22,664 bases of DNA from Casp-actino8 sp044358015 (GTDB taxonomy: Bacteria; Actinomycetota; Acidimicrobiia; Acidimicrobiales; Ilumatobacteraceae): contig JBIKOO010000026.1 in assembly GCA_044358015.1 (NCBI GenBank), forward strand, positions 1 to 22,664, read 5' to 3'. Both the position numbers and the translations under genes were made by a program. Under the pieces are notes generated by a model, which did no database searches, was not told the origin of the DNA, and saw only the letters and a program-made list of their open reading frames with translations. The number at the start of each line of letters is the position of its first letter. Position 1 is the stretch's first letter. Shown one piece after another: positions 1-8,362 of this stretch.

Positions 1-1564
1 AGACGCGTTCAATCACCGCACCGATGCGTCGATCTCCACGACTTGCTAAACCTTCAGCCAACGACGCTGATGGATCGTGCCACTTCACATTGACACCCTT
101 GGTTTTCGTCGCAGCATCGCGAACTAAACCGATTTTGCGACGCAATTCCGGAACGCTGTTTTGCCCAAACCACTGAAACGGAGTATGTGATTTAGGAACA
201 AATCCACCAATACTTACCGTCACATTGGCTCGACCGGTATGACGCTTACCGACAGCAACACAACCAGCTGCCAAATCAATAATGCCTTGCGTGTCAATAT
301 CGGTTTCGGTAGGTAACCCGGTGAGGAAGTACAACTTGGCCCGCGACCAACCCGAAGCAAAGGCTGATTCCACCGCTCCATACAAATCTTCTTCGGTGAT
401 CAGTTTGTTGATCACTGTGCGCAGACGCCAGGTACCAGCTTCGGGAGCAAACGTCAAACCGCTGCGGCGTCCACCAGCAACCTTGGCAGCCAGGCCAACA
501 GTAAAGGCATCAACGCGCAACGACGGCAAACTCACAGTTGGTGCACCGCACGCAGTGGGGTCAGGCACGATTGACGTGATGACTGATTCAATTCCACTGA
601 AATCAGCCGTTGATAACGATGTGAGGCTGACTTCGTTGTAACCCGTCCGTTGCAATCCATCGACAATCATGGAGCGGACTTGTTCGGCGGGACGCTCGCG
701 TACCGGACGGGTGATCATGCCAGCTTGGCAGAACCGACAACCGCGCGTGCATCCACGAAAAACTTCAACCGCTAATCGGTCGTGCACGACTTCAGTCAAC
801 GGGGCAAGCGGGCGACGCGGGTAATCCCAATCACCAAGATCAGACACAGTGCGCTTCATGACTCGCTCGGGAACACCGGCGTACAGAGGCTTGATTTCGC
901 GAATGTGATCCCCGTCGTATTCAACGCCGTAGAGCGACGGAACATACACCCCAGGGATCTGTGCAAGTGCCTTCAGAACCGCCAAGCGGGAACCTTCGGT
1001 ACGGCCTGAGGCCTTCCATTCTCGAACAACTTCAGTGATCTCACCGATCACTTCCTCACCTTCACCAAGCACCGCGACGTCAATAAAGTCCGCCATGGGT
1101 TCGGGGTTGAAGGCGGCATGACCGCCAATCATCACTAACGGGTCGGTAGGTGAACGCAACTCAGCTCGCACCGGTACCCCTGCCAAATCGACCATATTGA
1201 GCAGATTGGTGAAAACCAGTTCGGACGACAAATTGAAAGCCAAGATGTCAAAATCCTCGGCGGCACGATGAGTGTCAACCGAAAAAAGTGGAATCCCCCG
1301 CTCACGCATGAGGGCTTCGAGGTCAACCCAGGGCGCGTACGTACGCTCGGCTACGGCGTCGGGGCGCTCATTCAGAATCTCGTACAGGATCTGCAGCCCT
1401 TGATTGGGCAGGCCGACCTCGTACACATCGGGGTAAGCGAGGAGCCAAGCCACCTTTCCGTGGCCGTGCTGAGGAACTATCGCTCCATCTTCGCACCCGA
1501 TATAGCGGGCTGGTTTGCGCACCCGAGCAAGAAGCGGTTCTAGCCGCGACCACAGGGATGTCAT
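1..1564 (-). CDS. Radical SAM protein, TIGR03960-like (C-terminal part outside window)
   Basis: I translated this frame by hand from the ATG at 1564; 521 codons lie in the window and the frame is still open at base 1. The N-terminal ~200 residues resemble the B12-binding-like domain of this family (motif AYPDVYEVGLPNQG near residue 43, then GGHAAFNPEP and LGEGEE). A radical SAM core follows with C272-x3-C276-x2-C279 in the context RGCTRGCRFCQAG, the three ligands expected for a SAM-binding 4Fe-4S cluster. Downstream segments such as SLTSLSTADFSG and FAPEAGTWRLR fit a radical SAM barrel. The family is uncharacterised; in many actinobacteria it continues into a DUF2344 domain, which would lie left of base 1. 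It sits after rodA on the same strand but has its own probable promoter. Family assignment is from recognition, not a search. Confidence 0.85.
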   Translation of the reverse strand, partial: MTSLWSRLEPLLARVRKPARYIGCEDGAIVPQHGHGKVAWLLAYPDVYEVGLPNQGLQILYEILNERPDAVAERTYAPWVDLEALMRERGIPLFSVDTHRAAEDFDILAFNLSSELVFTNLLNMVDLAGVPVRAELRSPTDPLVMIGGHAAFNPEPMADFIDVAVLGEGEEVIGEITEVVREWKASGRTEGSRLAVLKALAQIPGVYVPSLYGVEYDGDHIREIKPLYAGVPERVMKRTVSDLGDWDYPRRPLAPLTEVVHDRLAVEVFRGCTRGCRFCQAGMITRPVRERPAEQVRSMIVDGLQRTGYNEVSLTSLSTADFSGIESVITSIVPDPTACGAPTVSLPSLRVDAFTVGLAAKVAGGRRSGLTFAPEAGTWRLRTVINKLITEEDLYGAVESAFASGWSRAKLYFLTGLPTETDIDTQGIIDLAAGCVAVGKRHTGRANVTVSIGGFVPKSHTPFQWFGQNSVPELRRKIGLVRDAATKTKGVNVKWHDPSASLAEGLASRGDRRIGAVIERV

Positions 1565-1573
1565 GACTTGCGA

Positions 1574-1579
1574 ATTGTA
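1574..1579 (-). promoter_or_regulatory. Probable -10 element of the radical SAM gene
   Basis: On the minus strand TACAAT lies 9 nt before the ATG at 1564, with no Shine-Dalgarno sequence between them. Transcription would start about 3 nt before the ATG, giving an almost leaderless mRNA, a common arrangement in actinobacteria. No convincing -35 box is visible. Confidence 0.45.
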
Positions 1580-1622
1580 CCGTCAGCCTGACACGACGGG
1601 TCACTTATCGCCACACCCAACC

Positions 1623-1631
1623 TGTGGATAA
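1623..1631 (-). other. Perfect DnaA-box sequence TTATCCACA
   Basis: The plus strand reads TGTGGATAA, the complement of the consensus DnaA box TTATCCACA, in the rodA-radical SAM gap. A one-mismatch copy (plus TGTGGATAC) occurs about 60 bp to the right, inside the 3' end of rodA. An isolated 9-mer can occur by chance, and nothing else here looks like an origin. Confidence 0.3.
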
Positions 1632-1671
1632 GTCTGCCTAGCGGTTGTTATTGTCCGCTTCACACACAGGG

Positions 1672-2847
1672 CTACCGCATCCGGCGCATGTGGATACTCT
1701 CAACCAAACCAATCATGATGGCGAAGGCCACAAGCGACGAACCCCCGTAACTCACAAACGGCAAAGGCACACCAGTGACCGGCATGATTCCCATGGTCAT
1801 CCCGATGTTTTGAAAAACATGCCACAAGATGACCCCGAAAATGCCGGCGCAAATATATGAGCCAAAAAGGTCTTTACTGAGGTGCCCGACCCGCCAGATC
1901 CGGAAGAGCAACAGTCCAAACAGGCCAAGAACGACTCCCCCACCAATCATTCCGAATTGCTCGGCAATCGCCGAAAAGATGAAGTCACTTTGCTGCACCG
2001 GGATGAACTTGCCATTCGTCAACGGGGCATCGAGATACCCCTTGCCGAACCAGCCGCCCGTCGCCACCGCACGCTTGGCGTACCGAACCTGAAAGACGTA
2101 ACGCTCAAGGTCTTTATCTGTTGAGTTTTGGTTGATGAATGCGGTAATGCGCTTGAGTTGATATCGGTCAACGATGCCAGCCACGACAGCAGCGGCCACC
2201 GTGGCAATTGTCAACATACTGATCAACGCCAAATAGCGCAGCCGTGCGCCGGCCATCACCAGAATTGCCAGCGCGCCAACGATCAACACGAAGGCTGAGC
2301 CGAGGTCGGGTTGCACGATGATCAAAGCTGTCGGAATTCCGACGAGCACCAAGCCACCTACGAACTTTGAGTAACTCATCACTTCTTCACGGGATTCACT
2401 GAAATAAGCAGCTAAGGCCACGAGAACGGCTGGTTTAGCGAACTCAGCAGGTTGAAATGCAATCGGACCGAAATCGAAAGACAGTCGTGCTCCACCTTTT
2501 AGCGCACCGACTGACAGCACCATCATTAAGGCGATGATTGAGCATCCATACAAGAAGTAGGCCCGTTCACGGAGCATTTGGTAGTCAAAGGCCATCACGA
2601 TCACAAGCACAACTGCCGAAGCAATCAAGAAAGTGACTTGGCGCACCGCAAACCAATACGGGTCTGAATCAACTTTCCAAAAGGTCGCGCTATAAACCGC
2701 AAACGCGCCGATAATGCCCAAGAGAACTACTGGAATCAACATCGTCCAGTCGATGTTTCGACTCGGGTCTCCGGGACCCGAACGAATATTGCCTAATCGA
2801 TTCTGACTTCGACTTTGACTCCGCCGATTCAAGACCGGATAAACCAT
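1672..2847 (-). CDS. rodA: RodA, SEDS-family peptidoglycan glycosyltransferase
   Basis: This is a 391-residue polytopic membrane protein of normal RodA length, with about ten hydrophobic segments beginning at residue ~36. SEDS hallmarks are QPDLGSAFV in the middle and SDFIFSAIAEQFG, whose Asp (D288) matches the catalytic Asp of RodA/FtsW proteins. The C-terminal GVPLPFVSYGGSS stretch is also diagnostic. RodA polymerises lipid II into glycan strands during lateral growth, working with the class B PBP encoded just upstream. The ATG at 2847 shares one base with the mrdA stop (TGATG), so translation is probably coupled. The ~35-residue charged N-terminal extension before the first membrane segment is cytoplasmic and of no recognised function. 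RodA is preferred over FtsW because of the mre/mrdA context. Confidence 0.95.
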   Translation of the reverse strand: MVYPVLNRRSQSRSQNRLGNIRSGPGDPSRNIDWTMLIPVVLLGIIGAFAVYSATFWKVDSDPYWFAVRQVTFLIASAVVLVIVMAFDYQMLRERAYFLYGCSIIALMMVLSVGALKGGARLSFDFGPIAFQPAEFAKPAVLVALAAYFSESREEVMSYSKFVGGLVLVGIPTALIIVQPDLGSAFVLIVGALAILVMAGARLRYLALISMLTIATVAAAVVAGIVDRYQLKRITAFINQNSTDKDLERYVFQVRYAKRAVATGGWFGKGYLDAPLTNGKFIPVQQSDFIFSAIAEQFGMIGGGVVLGLFGLLLFRIWRVGHLSKDLFGSYICAGIFGVILWHVFQNIGMTMGIMPVTGVPLPFVSYGGSSLVAFAIMIGLVESIHMRRMR

Positions 2848-5075
2848 CAGTCACGCCCACCATACGTCGCGCCGCCCAGACAACGATTACTTGGCAAAGA
2901 GCGCTCGGGAGCGGCGACGGTTGCGGTGATATCAAGAGGGTTTGAAGGAAGTACCTCTCCCACCGTTGCCGCGCCGATCGTCGCCATGAACATACATTTG
3001 ACGACAGGTGCTGCCGCCTTTGATCCGTAACCGGCTTTTTCCAAATACGCCGTCACGACATAGGGCTGAAACGGGTCAAGACTAAATGCGCCAAAGGCCG
3101 ACGAGTCATTCCATGGAAGACTGGCCGCACCCTGAGCAGTGCCCGTTTTCCCAGCAATGGGCAACTCGTCATAGGGATAGCTAGCAAATAATCTTTCGCC
3201 CGTCGTTGAGTGGTAGAAATCATAAAAAACGCCAGGCCCCGTAATCACGCGAGTCAAACCCCGAATAATCGGATCGCGAATTTCGGCGGGCAAATTCAGA
3301 CTACGAATCGTGTCGGTGGTTCCAAGATTGACGGCCACGGTTGATTTAGTCAGATCAGCAATTCCAACTAGATCAGAGTTCGGAGTGCCAGGTTCGAGTA
3401 ACGCGAGGGCGATCAAAGGGCGGTTCACGTCTCCGCCATTCGCCAACGTTCCATACGCTTGAGCCAGTTGAAGCGGCGACGCTGCCAAGAGACCTTGTCC
3501 GACCGATAACTGAACGTTGTCTCCCACCAAATAGTTCGGACTTTCGCCTTCCATCAAAACGCCGTTGTCGACCAGTTTCTTTTTGCTTTCTTTGTCAGGT
3601 ACTCGGCCGGCTGTTTCAAAAGGAAGATCAATCCCGGTCTGACTTCCGAAACCAAATTTACGAACTTCTTCTTGCAAAATTGGTTGACCACCACGCTCAG
3701 AGAAAATCTCTTCACCAATCTTGTAAAAGAAAGTGTCCGACGAAACAGCCAATGCTTCTTCAACATTGACCTTGCCGTAACGACAAGCGTAGTTGCCTCC
3801 GCCGCACAGAGCATTTCGGAAAATGCACTTGATGATCTGACAGGTTTCTTTATCAATACTCACCAATTGATATTCGCCCTGGTCGAGATAACGGTATTCG
3901 GAACCACCGGGCAATTGGCCGGTATCTAACGCCGCGTAAGCCACAAAGGGTTTGAAACTTGAACCCAAGTTGTACTGGCCCTGAATCGCTCGATTGACCA
4001 AAAGTGACTTATCGGGATCATCAGTCTTTGGGAAGATCTCTGAAAACTTGTCCCCGGAAATTCCGGAGTTAAACCAGCGATTATCAAAAGTTGGATAACT
4101 CGCGAGAGCAATCACTTCACCCGTGAGGTAGTTCATCATCACAACTGAACCAGCGGGGGCCTTCAGATTTGAACAATCTGGGAATTGAGGTTTGACAGAT
4201 TTGCGTTTCTCATCTTTGGCCTGGCAAGTTTCCACGAAGCGACGCAATCGAAGTTGAGTTTCTAAAGCCTGTTCGGCAAATTGCTGAAGACTGAGGTCAA
4301 TAGAAAGTTGCAAATCATTACCGGCAATAGGTTCAACCCGTTCAAGCACTCGCAAGATTGCCCCGCGAGAATCAACCTCGTACTTCACATAGCCGGGTGT
4401 TCCACGCAAATAGCGCTCGTAAACCTTTTCAACTCCGAATTGACCGACTCGTTCATTGAGGTTGTAGCCCAAATCGAGGTATTGCGCGCTGTCGTTTTCG
4501 GTGATCGCGCCGAGATACCCAAGGATGTGCGCAGCCACTGGAGCGTACGGGTAGGCGCGCTTCCATTCAATCGTCACGTCAATTCCTGGAAAATCTTCGC
4601 TCCGCTCAAGTAAATACATCGCGGTTTCTTCGCCCACATCTTCTTTAATGGGCAACGGAAGAAGAGGACTGTATTTTGAACCCCGTGGTTTGCCATCAGA
4701 ACCAAGGGGCCCGGCATAACGTGTTTCTAAATCAGTCACATTCGTTTGCAAAATTGGCGCCAAGCGCCCAAACAGTTCAAGTCGGTCGGCTTGATCACGA
4801 AGAGCTTCCCACGAGAGGGTGACCGTCAACATCTTTTCGTTATCAGCCATAATGTGGCCAAAGCGGTCAAAAATTCGCCCTCGTTCAGGTAACAATTTTT
4901 GCGTGCGGGTTTTGTTGGACTGCACCTTTTGTTCAAGAGCTGGCGCATCAACGACTTGCAAAAACCACATGCGCATACCCATGGCCCCAAAAAGCAACAT
5001 GGCAACGATTCCAATTGCCGCCAAACGACTTGAGCGCTTGTCAGATGCCATTGACATAGCCTGACATATGATCAC
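2847..5075 (-). CDS. mrdA: Penicillin-binding protein 2 (elongation-specific transpeptidase)
   Basis: This class B PBP is 742 residues long from the GTG at 5075. A single N-terminal membrane anchor (residues ~18-40) is followed by the PBP dimerisation domain (LLPERGRIFDR) and the transpeptidase domain. Catalytic motifs are S372-S-F-K375, S445-S-D447 and K643-T-G645; SxD rather than SxN is usual in PBP2 proteins. It cross-links peptidoglycan during elongation and pairs with RodA. The ATGs at 5057 and 5051 are plausible alternative starts; 5051 has a CAGG sequence at suitable distance and gives a more typical N-terminus. The gap to mreD is 18 nt. Unusual points: the extracytoplasmic part has several cysteines, including four within ~20 residues (CQIIKC...C...C) just before the SSD motif and two in a Lys-rich loop near residues 290-315. 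Confidence 0.95.
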   Translation of the reverse strand: MIICQAMSMASDKRSSRLAAIGIVAMLLFGAMGMRMWFLQVVDAPALEQKVQSNKTRTQKLLPERGRIFDRFGHIMADNEKMLTVTLSWEALRDQADRLELFGRLAPILQTNVTDLETRYAGPLGSDGKPRGSKYSPLLPLPIKEDVGEETAMYLLERSEDFPGIDVTIEWKRAYPYAPVAAHILGYLGAITENDSAQYLDLGYNLNERVGQFGVEKVYERYLRGTPGYVKYEVDSRGAILRVLERVEPIAGNDLQLSIDLSLQQFAEQALETQLRLRRFVETCQAKDEKRKSVKPQFPDCSNLKAPAGSVVMMNYLTGEVIALASYPTFDNRWFNSGISGDKFSEIFPKTDDPDKSLLVNRAIQGQYNLGSSFKPFVAYAALDTGQLPGGSEYRYLDQGEYQLVSIDKETCQIIKCIFRNALCGGGNYACRYGKVNVEEALAVSSDTFFYKIGEEIFSERGGQPILQEEVRKFGFGSQTGIDLPFETAGRVPDKESKKKLVDNGVLMEGESPNYLVGDNVQLSVGQGLLAASPLQLAQAYGTLANGGDVNRPLIALALLEPGTPNSDLVGIADLTKSTVAVNLGTTDTIRSLNLPAEIRDPIIRGLTRVITGPGVFYDFYHSTTGERLFASYPYDELPIAGKTGTAQGAASLPWNDSSAFGAFSLDPFQPYVVTAYLEKAGYGSKAAAPVVKCMFMATIGAATVGEVLPSNPLDITATVAAPERSLPSNRCLGGATYGGRD

Positions 5076-5093
5076 AAACGAGTGGCATCACCA

Positions 5094-5630
5094 TCACAAG
5101 AACACCTCGGCTGGTGGTGCAAGTCGTTGATTACGTCGAATCGCGAGTGACCAGCGGGCGATCGGCACTGCGATAAAACTGAAAAGCGCATTCGTCAGCG
5201 AAACAACGATGATGACCTTAGTCAAACGTGACGAGAGCCAACCTTCAACGCCGATCCAGTTAGCGACAACGGGTAAAACAAAAGTGGCGAGACCGCTCAT
5301 CAGACCAATGACCAATGCGTTCAACCACTTAGGATTTTCCAGTGCTCGTGAATGTAAGTATCCAGCAGCCCAACCAGCGGCCCCAAAAACTAGAGCCGAC
5401 AAGCCAAGTGGGCTCGTTAACACCAGATCAAACATCAGACCAAAAACGAATCCGGCAAGCGCCCCGTTTTCTGAACCGCCTGCCAAACCCGCCGCGATAG
5501 ATAGCGCCAACATGATTTGCAGCACCACACCAAAGAGTTTTACTTCAGCGAAGAGAGTTGTTTGAAGGGCCAAAGCTGGTAGTCCGACTAAGAACAATCG
5601 CAACAATGGCCTATTCACGAAATCGATCAT
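5094..5630 (-). CDS. mreD: MreD, rod-shape-determining membrane protein
   Basis: This is a small (178 residues), very hydrophobic protein with about five predicted membrane segments and the MreD-like stretch GFVFGLMFDLVLTSPLGLSA. MreD proteins are poorly conserved, so the assignment rests on size, topology and position between mreC and mrdA. Its ATG at 5630 overlaps the mreC stop in an ATGA arrangement, implying translational coupling. It belongs to the membrane part of the elongasome linking cytoplasmic MreB to RodA/PBP2. Confidence 0.9.
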   Translation of the reverse strand: MIDFVNRPLLRLFLVGLPALALQTTLFAEVKLFGVVLQIMLALSIAAGLAGGSENGALAGFVFGLMFDLVLTSPLGLSALVFGAAGWAAGYLHSRALENPKWLNALVIGLMSGLATFVLPVVANWIGVEGWLSSRLTKVIIVVSLTNALFSFIAVPIARWSLAIRRNQRLAPPAEVFL

Positions 5631-6793
5631 GGAGTACCTGTGGCAACCGGCTGATACAGCAAAACGCGAACAAAATTAAGCGCAGTCAATTTGGCGGTCA
5701 GACGAACTTCAAGTACTGCGCCCGATGTTCCCGTTCGCTCAACAATTTTGATCACACGCCCGACCACAATGCCTCGAGGAGCCAAACTTTGCGAACCGCC
5801 AGAGGTGATCACCAAGGCACCGACTTGAACTTCGCCAAATCGTGAGTTTTGATCAATGAACTCAACAACTGGAGCATTATCAATACCTCGACCTCGAAAA
5901 ATTCCGGTCTCGGCAACCGGCAGATCATCTAAATTGATCGTTGTCGTCGGACCACCCGTGGTTGTTCCCGGAGCAATAGTCACAATGTTGCCCGTGGTGG
6001 TTGGGGCTAAGGCCTCAAAGTCAATCCCCGAAAAATCAAAAGGTATTGACGTCGTCGAAGTAGATGATGACGTTGTCACGGCATTTGGATCAATCACAGT
6101 TGTTACCAGTGGAACTGCTGGCACCAGAGTTGTCGTTGATGGCGTGGTTGTCGTTGATGTCGTTGTCGTCGATGTGCTCGTCGTGGTTGTTGATGTCGTC
6201 GTAGTTGTCGTCGTAGTTGCAGGTACAAGATCTGGTTGGTTAACCACTTGAACAGGGATCGCGTACAACGAATCGTTGGCCAACAAAACTAACGAACGGT
6301 CATTATCAACCCAAGTGATACGCCCAACAAGGCCAGCTGCATTGACGACCGGCATGCCCACGCGCAGTCCACGATCGCTTCCTTGGTTGATTTCCACCGT
6401 TTGTGAATAGTTTGAGGGAGTCCCACCGATGACTTGCGCCGTTACCGATGAAATATCGGCGAGGTTATCAATGCCGTTCAGCGCCAATAACTCTTGGGCA
6501 TCGCGAACAGTTGCAAGAGCGGCAATAAACGCTCCTTCTTGTTGATCAAGTTGATCTTGTAAACGGGCGTTCTCGGATTCAAGTTCACCGTAATTCGTGA
6601 TCCCCTGCCACGCATTTTCCAGGGGTCTGGTAATGACGCGCGCCGAACTCTGCACTGGTTGAAATATCGTGCCGAAGACTCCCCGCAACCCCTGCACCAC
6701 CGAGTTCCCCTGAATATCAAGAGTGATCAGCAAAATTGATGACAGAGCCAAGAGAGCGATCGCCCGACGACGACTCACCGAATAAACCGGCAT
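5627..6793 (-). CDS. mreC: MreC, rod-shape-determining protein with Thr-rich insertion
   Basis: This 388-residue protein has a short cytoplasmic N-terminus, one membrane anchor (residues ~11-27), a coiled-coil (ELESENARLQDQLDQQEG, about residues 70-90) and an extracytoplasmic beta-domain (SDRGLRVGMPVVNAAGLVG; C-terminal GALVITSGG...PRGIVVGRV). MreC links MreB and MreD to PBP2. It is longer than the usual 270-300 residues because of an insertion at about residues 190-290 in the beta-domain. This insertion starts with 24 Thr, 5 Ser and 1 Pro in residues 193-222 and continues with further Thr/Ser-rich stretches. It would be outside the membrane. The start follows mreB by 14 nt with GAGG as ribosome binding site. 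Confidence 0.93.
   Translation of the reverse strand: MPVYSVSRRRAIALLALSSILLITLDIQGNSVVQGLRGVFGTIFQPVQSSARVITRPLENAWQGITNYGELESENARLQDQLDQQEGAFIAALATVRDAQELLALNGIDNLADISSVTAQVIGGTPSNYSQTVEINQGSDRGLRVGMPVVNAAGLVGRITWVDNDRSLVLLANDSLYAIPVQVVNQPDLVPATTTTTTTTSTTTTSTSTTTTSTTTTPSTTTLVPAVPLVTTVIDPNAVTTSSSTSTTSIPFDFSGIDFEALAPTTTGNIVTIAPGTTTGGPTTTINLDDLPVAETGIFRGRGIDNAPVVEFIDQNSRFGEVQVGALVITSGGSQSLAPRGIVVGRVIKIVERTGTSGAVLEVRLTAKLTALNFVRVLLYQPVATGTP
6128..6217 (-). repeat. Imperfect trinucleotide repeat encoding the MreC Thr-rich segment
   Basis: On the plus strand this 90-bp stretch is almost entirely made of GTT, GTC, GTG, GTA and GAT triplets (ACN and TCN codons on the coding strand). It encodes 30 residues, all Thr or Ser except one Pro. 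Codons are mixed, so it is not a simple mononucleotide or dinucleotide tract, but it could still change length by slippage in multiples of three. Confidence 0.8.
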
Positions 6794-6807
6794 GACTCGA
6801 CCTCGAC

Positions 6808-7839
6808 CTAGTCGTCGCTCTGCGACAAGAGACCGCGCATCATCTCAATATTTTCCAATGCTCGACCTGATCCAATGACGACTGAATACAAAGGATCATT
6901 AGCGATATTGATTGGCATTCCAGTCTCATGCGCCAAACGACGATCGATTCCAGCGAGCAGCGCACCACCACCAGTAATCGTGATTCCTTGATGCATAATG
7001 TCGGCGGCCAATTCGGGCGGAGTCTTGTCGAGCGTTGTTCGCACTGCATCAACGATGGCAGCTACTGGCTCGGCGATTGCCTCACGTACCTGATCAGTTG
7101 ATAAAGAAATTGTTCGTGGCAAACCGCTAATGAGATCACGCCCACGAATATCAGCGGTCATCTCTTCTTCAAATGGCCACGCTGAACCCATTTGAATTTT
7201 GATTTCTTCAGCGGTGCGTTCGCCCACTGCCAGTGAGAATTCTTTCTTCAGATATGCCAACAACGCTTCGTCAAGTTCATCACCAGCGATACGTAATGAC
7301 TGGGCGGTCACGATGCCGCCGAGAGAAATAACTGCGACTTCAGTGGTTCCGCCACCGATATCAACGATCATGTTGCCGCTCGGCTCATGGACCGCAAGAT
7401 CGGCACCGATAGCCGCGGCCATTGGCTCTTCAATAATGTGCACCGGCTTACGGGCTCCGGCATATTCAGCCGCATCTTGTACTGCACGCTGCTCAACACC
7501 CGTGATACCAGAGGGAACGCAGATCACCATGCGCGGCTTGCTCCAGCGACTGCTATGGACCTTCTGAATGAAATAACGCAGCATTTTTTCGCAGACATCG
7601 AAGTCGGCAATCACTCCGTCTTTCAGCGGACGCACGGCCCGAATGTGGCCTGGAGTACGTCCCATCATGCGCTTGGCCTCGTGCCCGACGGCGACCGGCT
7701 TGCCATCCGAAACGTCAAGGGCAACCACCGACGGCTCGTTCAAGACAACGCCTTGACCGCGCACATAGATCAGCGTGTTTGCTGTTCCTAGGTCGATCGC
7801 TATATCTCGCCCGAGGGCCAGCGGGTTACTGCGGGCCAT
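6808..7839 (-). CDS. mreB: MreB, actin-like rod-shape-determining protein
   Basis: This is a 343-residue actin/Hsp70-fold ATPase of standard MreB length. Phosphate-binding loop 1 is DIAIDLGTANTLIYV near the N-terminus, loop 2 is MIVDIGGGTTEVAVISLGG, and the adenosine motif is ITGGGALLAGIDR near the C-terminus. EEPMAAAIGADL and KDGVIADFD are also typical. It forms membrane-associated filaments that orient the RodA/PBP2 synthases. The ATG at 7839 is preceded by a strong GGAGG. It heads the mreBCD-mrdA-rodA cluster and is 56 nt downstream of ndk. Confidence 0.97.
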   Translation of the reverse strand: MARSNPLALGRDIAIDLGTANTLIYVRGQGVVLNEPSVVALDVSDGKPVAVGHEAKRMMGRTPGHIRAVRPLKDGVIADFDVCEKMLRYFIQKVHSSRWSKPRMVICVPSGITGVEQRAVQDAAEYAGARKPVHIIEEPMAAAIGADLAVHEPSGNMIVDIGGGTTEVAVISLGGIVTAQSLRIAGDELDEALLAYLKKEFSLAVGERTAEEIKIQMGSAWPFEEEMTADIRGRDLISGLPRTISLSTDQVREAIAEPVAAIVDAVRTTLDKTPPELAADIMHQGITITGGGALLAGIDRRLAHETGMPINIANDPLYSVVIGSGRALENIEMMRGLLSQSDD

Positions 7840-7847
7840 GGCCAGAG

Positions 7848-7852
7848 CCTCC
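7848..7852 (-). promoter_or_regulatory. Strong ribosome binding site of mreB
   Basis: GGAGG on the minus strand ends 8 nt before the mreB ATG. It is one of the few full Shine-Dalgarno matches in the window and fixes the mreB start. Confidence 0.75.
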
Positions 7853-7895
7853 TACGACGTGTGGTCCCTGCCAGAAAGCAGGAGTCCCCGAAATG

Positions 7896-8306
7896 TTACA
7901 GATTGGGGAAGAAAATACTGATCTCGCGCTCGGCCGAGGCCAAGGAATCGCTGCCATGGACCAAGTTCTCGGTGAACAAGATGCCAAGGTCGCCACGAAT
8001 GGTTCCGGGGGCGGCGTTACGGGGATTGGTTGCGCCCATCATGTTGCGCACCACTTCCCAGGTGTTTTCGGGGCTTTCGAGTACCAAAGCGACAACTGGG
8101 CCACGCGACATAAAAGCCACAAGCTCACCATAAAAGCCCTTACCAACATGCTCTTCATAGTGACGAGCAAGGGTGTCGGCATCGAGTTGGCGCAACTCCA
8201 AGGCCACCACAGTGAGACCTTTGGCTTCAAATCGAGACAAAACGGACCCGATGAGACCGCGTTCAACGGTGTCGGGCTTGAGAAGGACGAGGGTACGGTC
8301 AGACAT
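7896..8306 (-). CDS. ndk: Nucleoside diphosphate kinase
   Basis: The protein is 136 residues from the ATG at 8306; a GTG at 8312 would add two. It exchanges gamma-phosphate between NTPs and NDPs through a phospho-histidine. The catalytic His is in the signature NLVHGSDS (residue 117 from this start). LKPDTVERGLIG at the N-terminus and MGATNPRNAAPGTIRGDLG before the active site are canonical. The ATG at 8306 is preferred because AGGA lies 9 nt upstream, and translation from it gives the usual MSDRTLVLLKPD. It lies between folC and mreB on the same strand. Confidence 0.97.
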   Translation of the reverse strand: MSDRTLVLLKPDTVERGLIGSVLSRFEAKGLTVVALELRQLDADTLARHYEEHVGKGFYGELVAFMSRGPVVALVLESPENTWEVVRNMMGATNPRNAAPGTIRGDLGILFTENLVHGSDSLASAEREISIFFPNL

Positions 8307-8362
8307 GGACACTTATCCTACCGCCCAGTTCTCCTCCTACCTGTTCAGGCTGGTGGTTAGCG

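Noticed and set aside
5856..6251. Plus-strand frame rich in Val/Asp
   Set aside because: It is the antisense reading of the MreC Thr-rich region.
7779..8360. 193-codon plus-strand frame opposite ndk and the mreB start
   Set aside because: It covers the full antisense of ndk, which has all family motifs; no family similarity was recognised in the plus-strand product.
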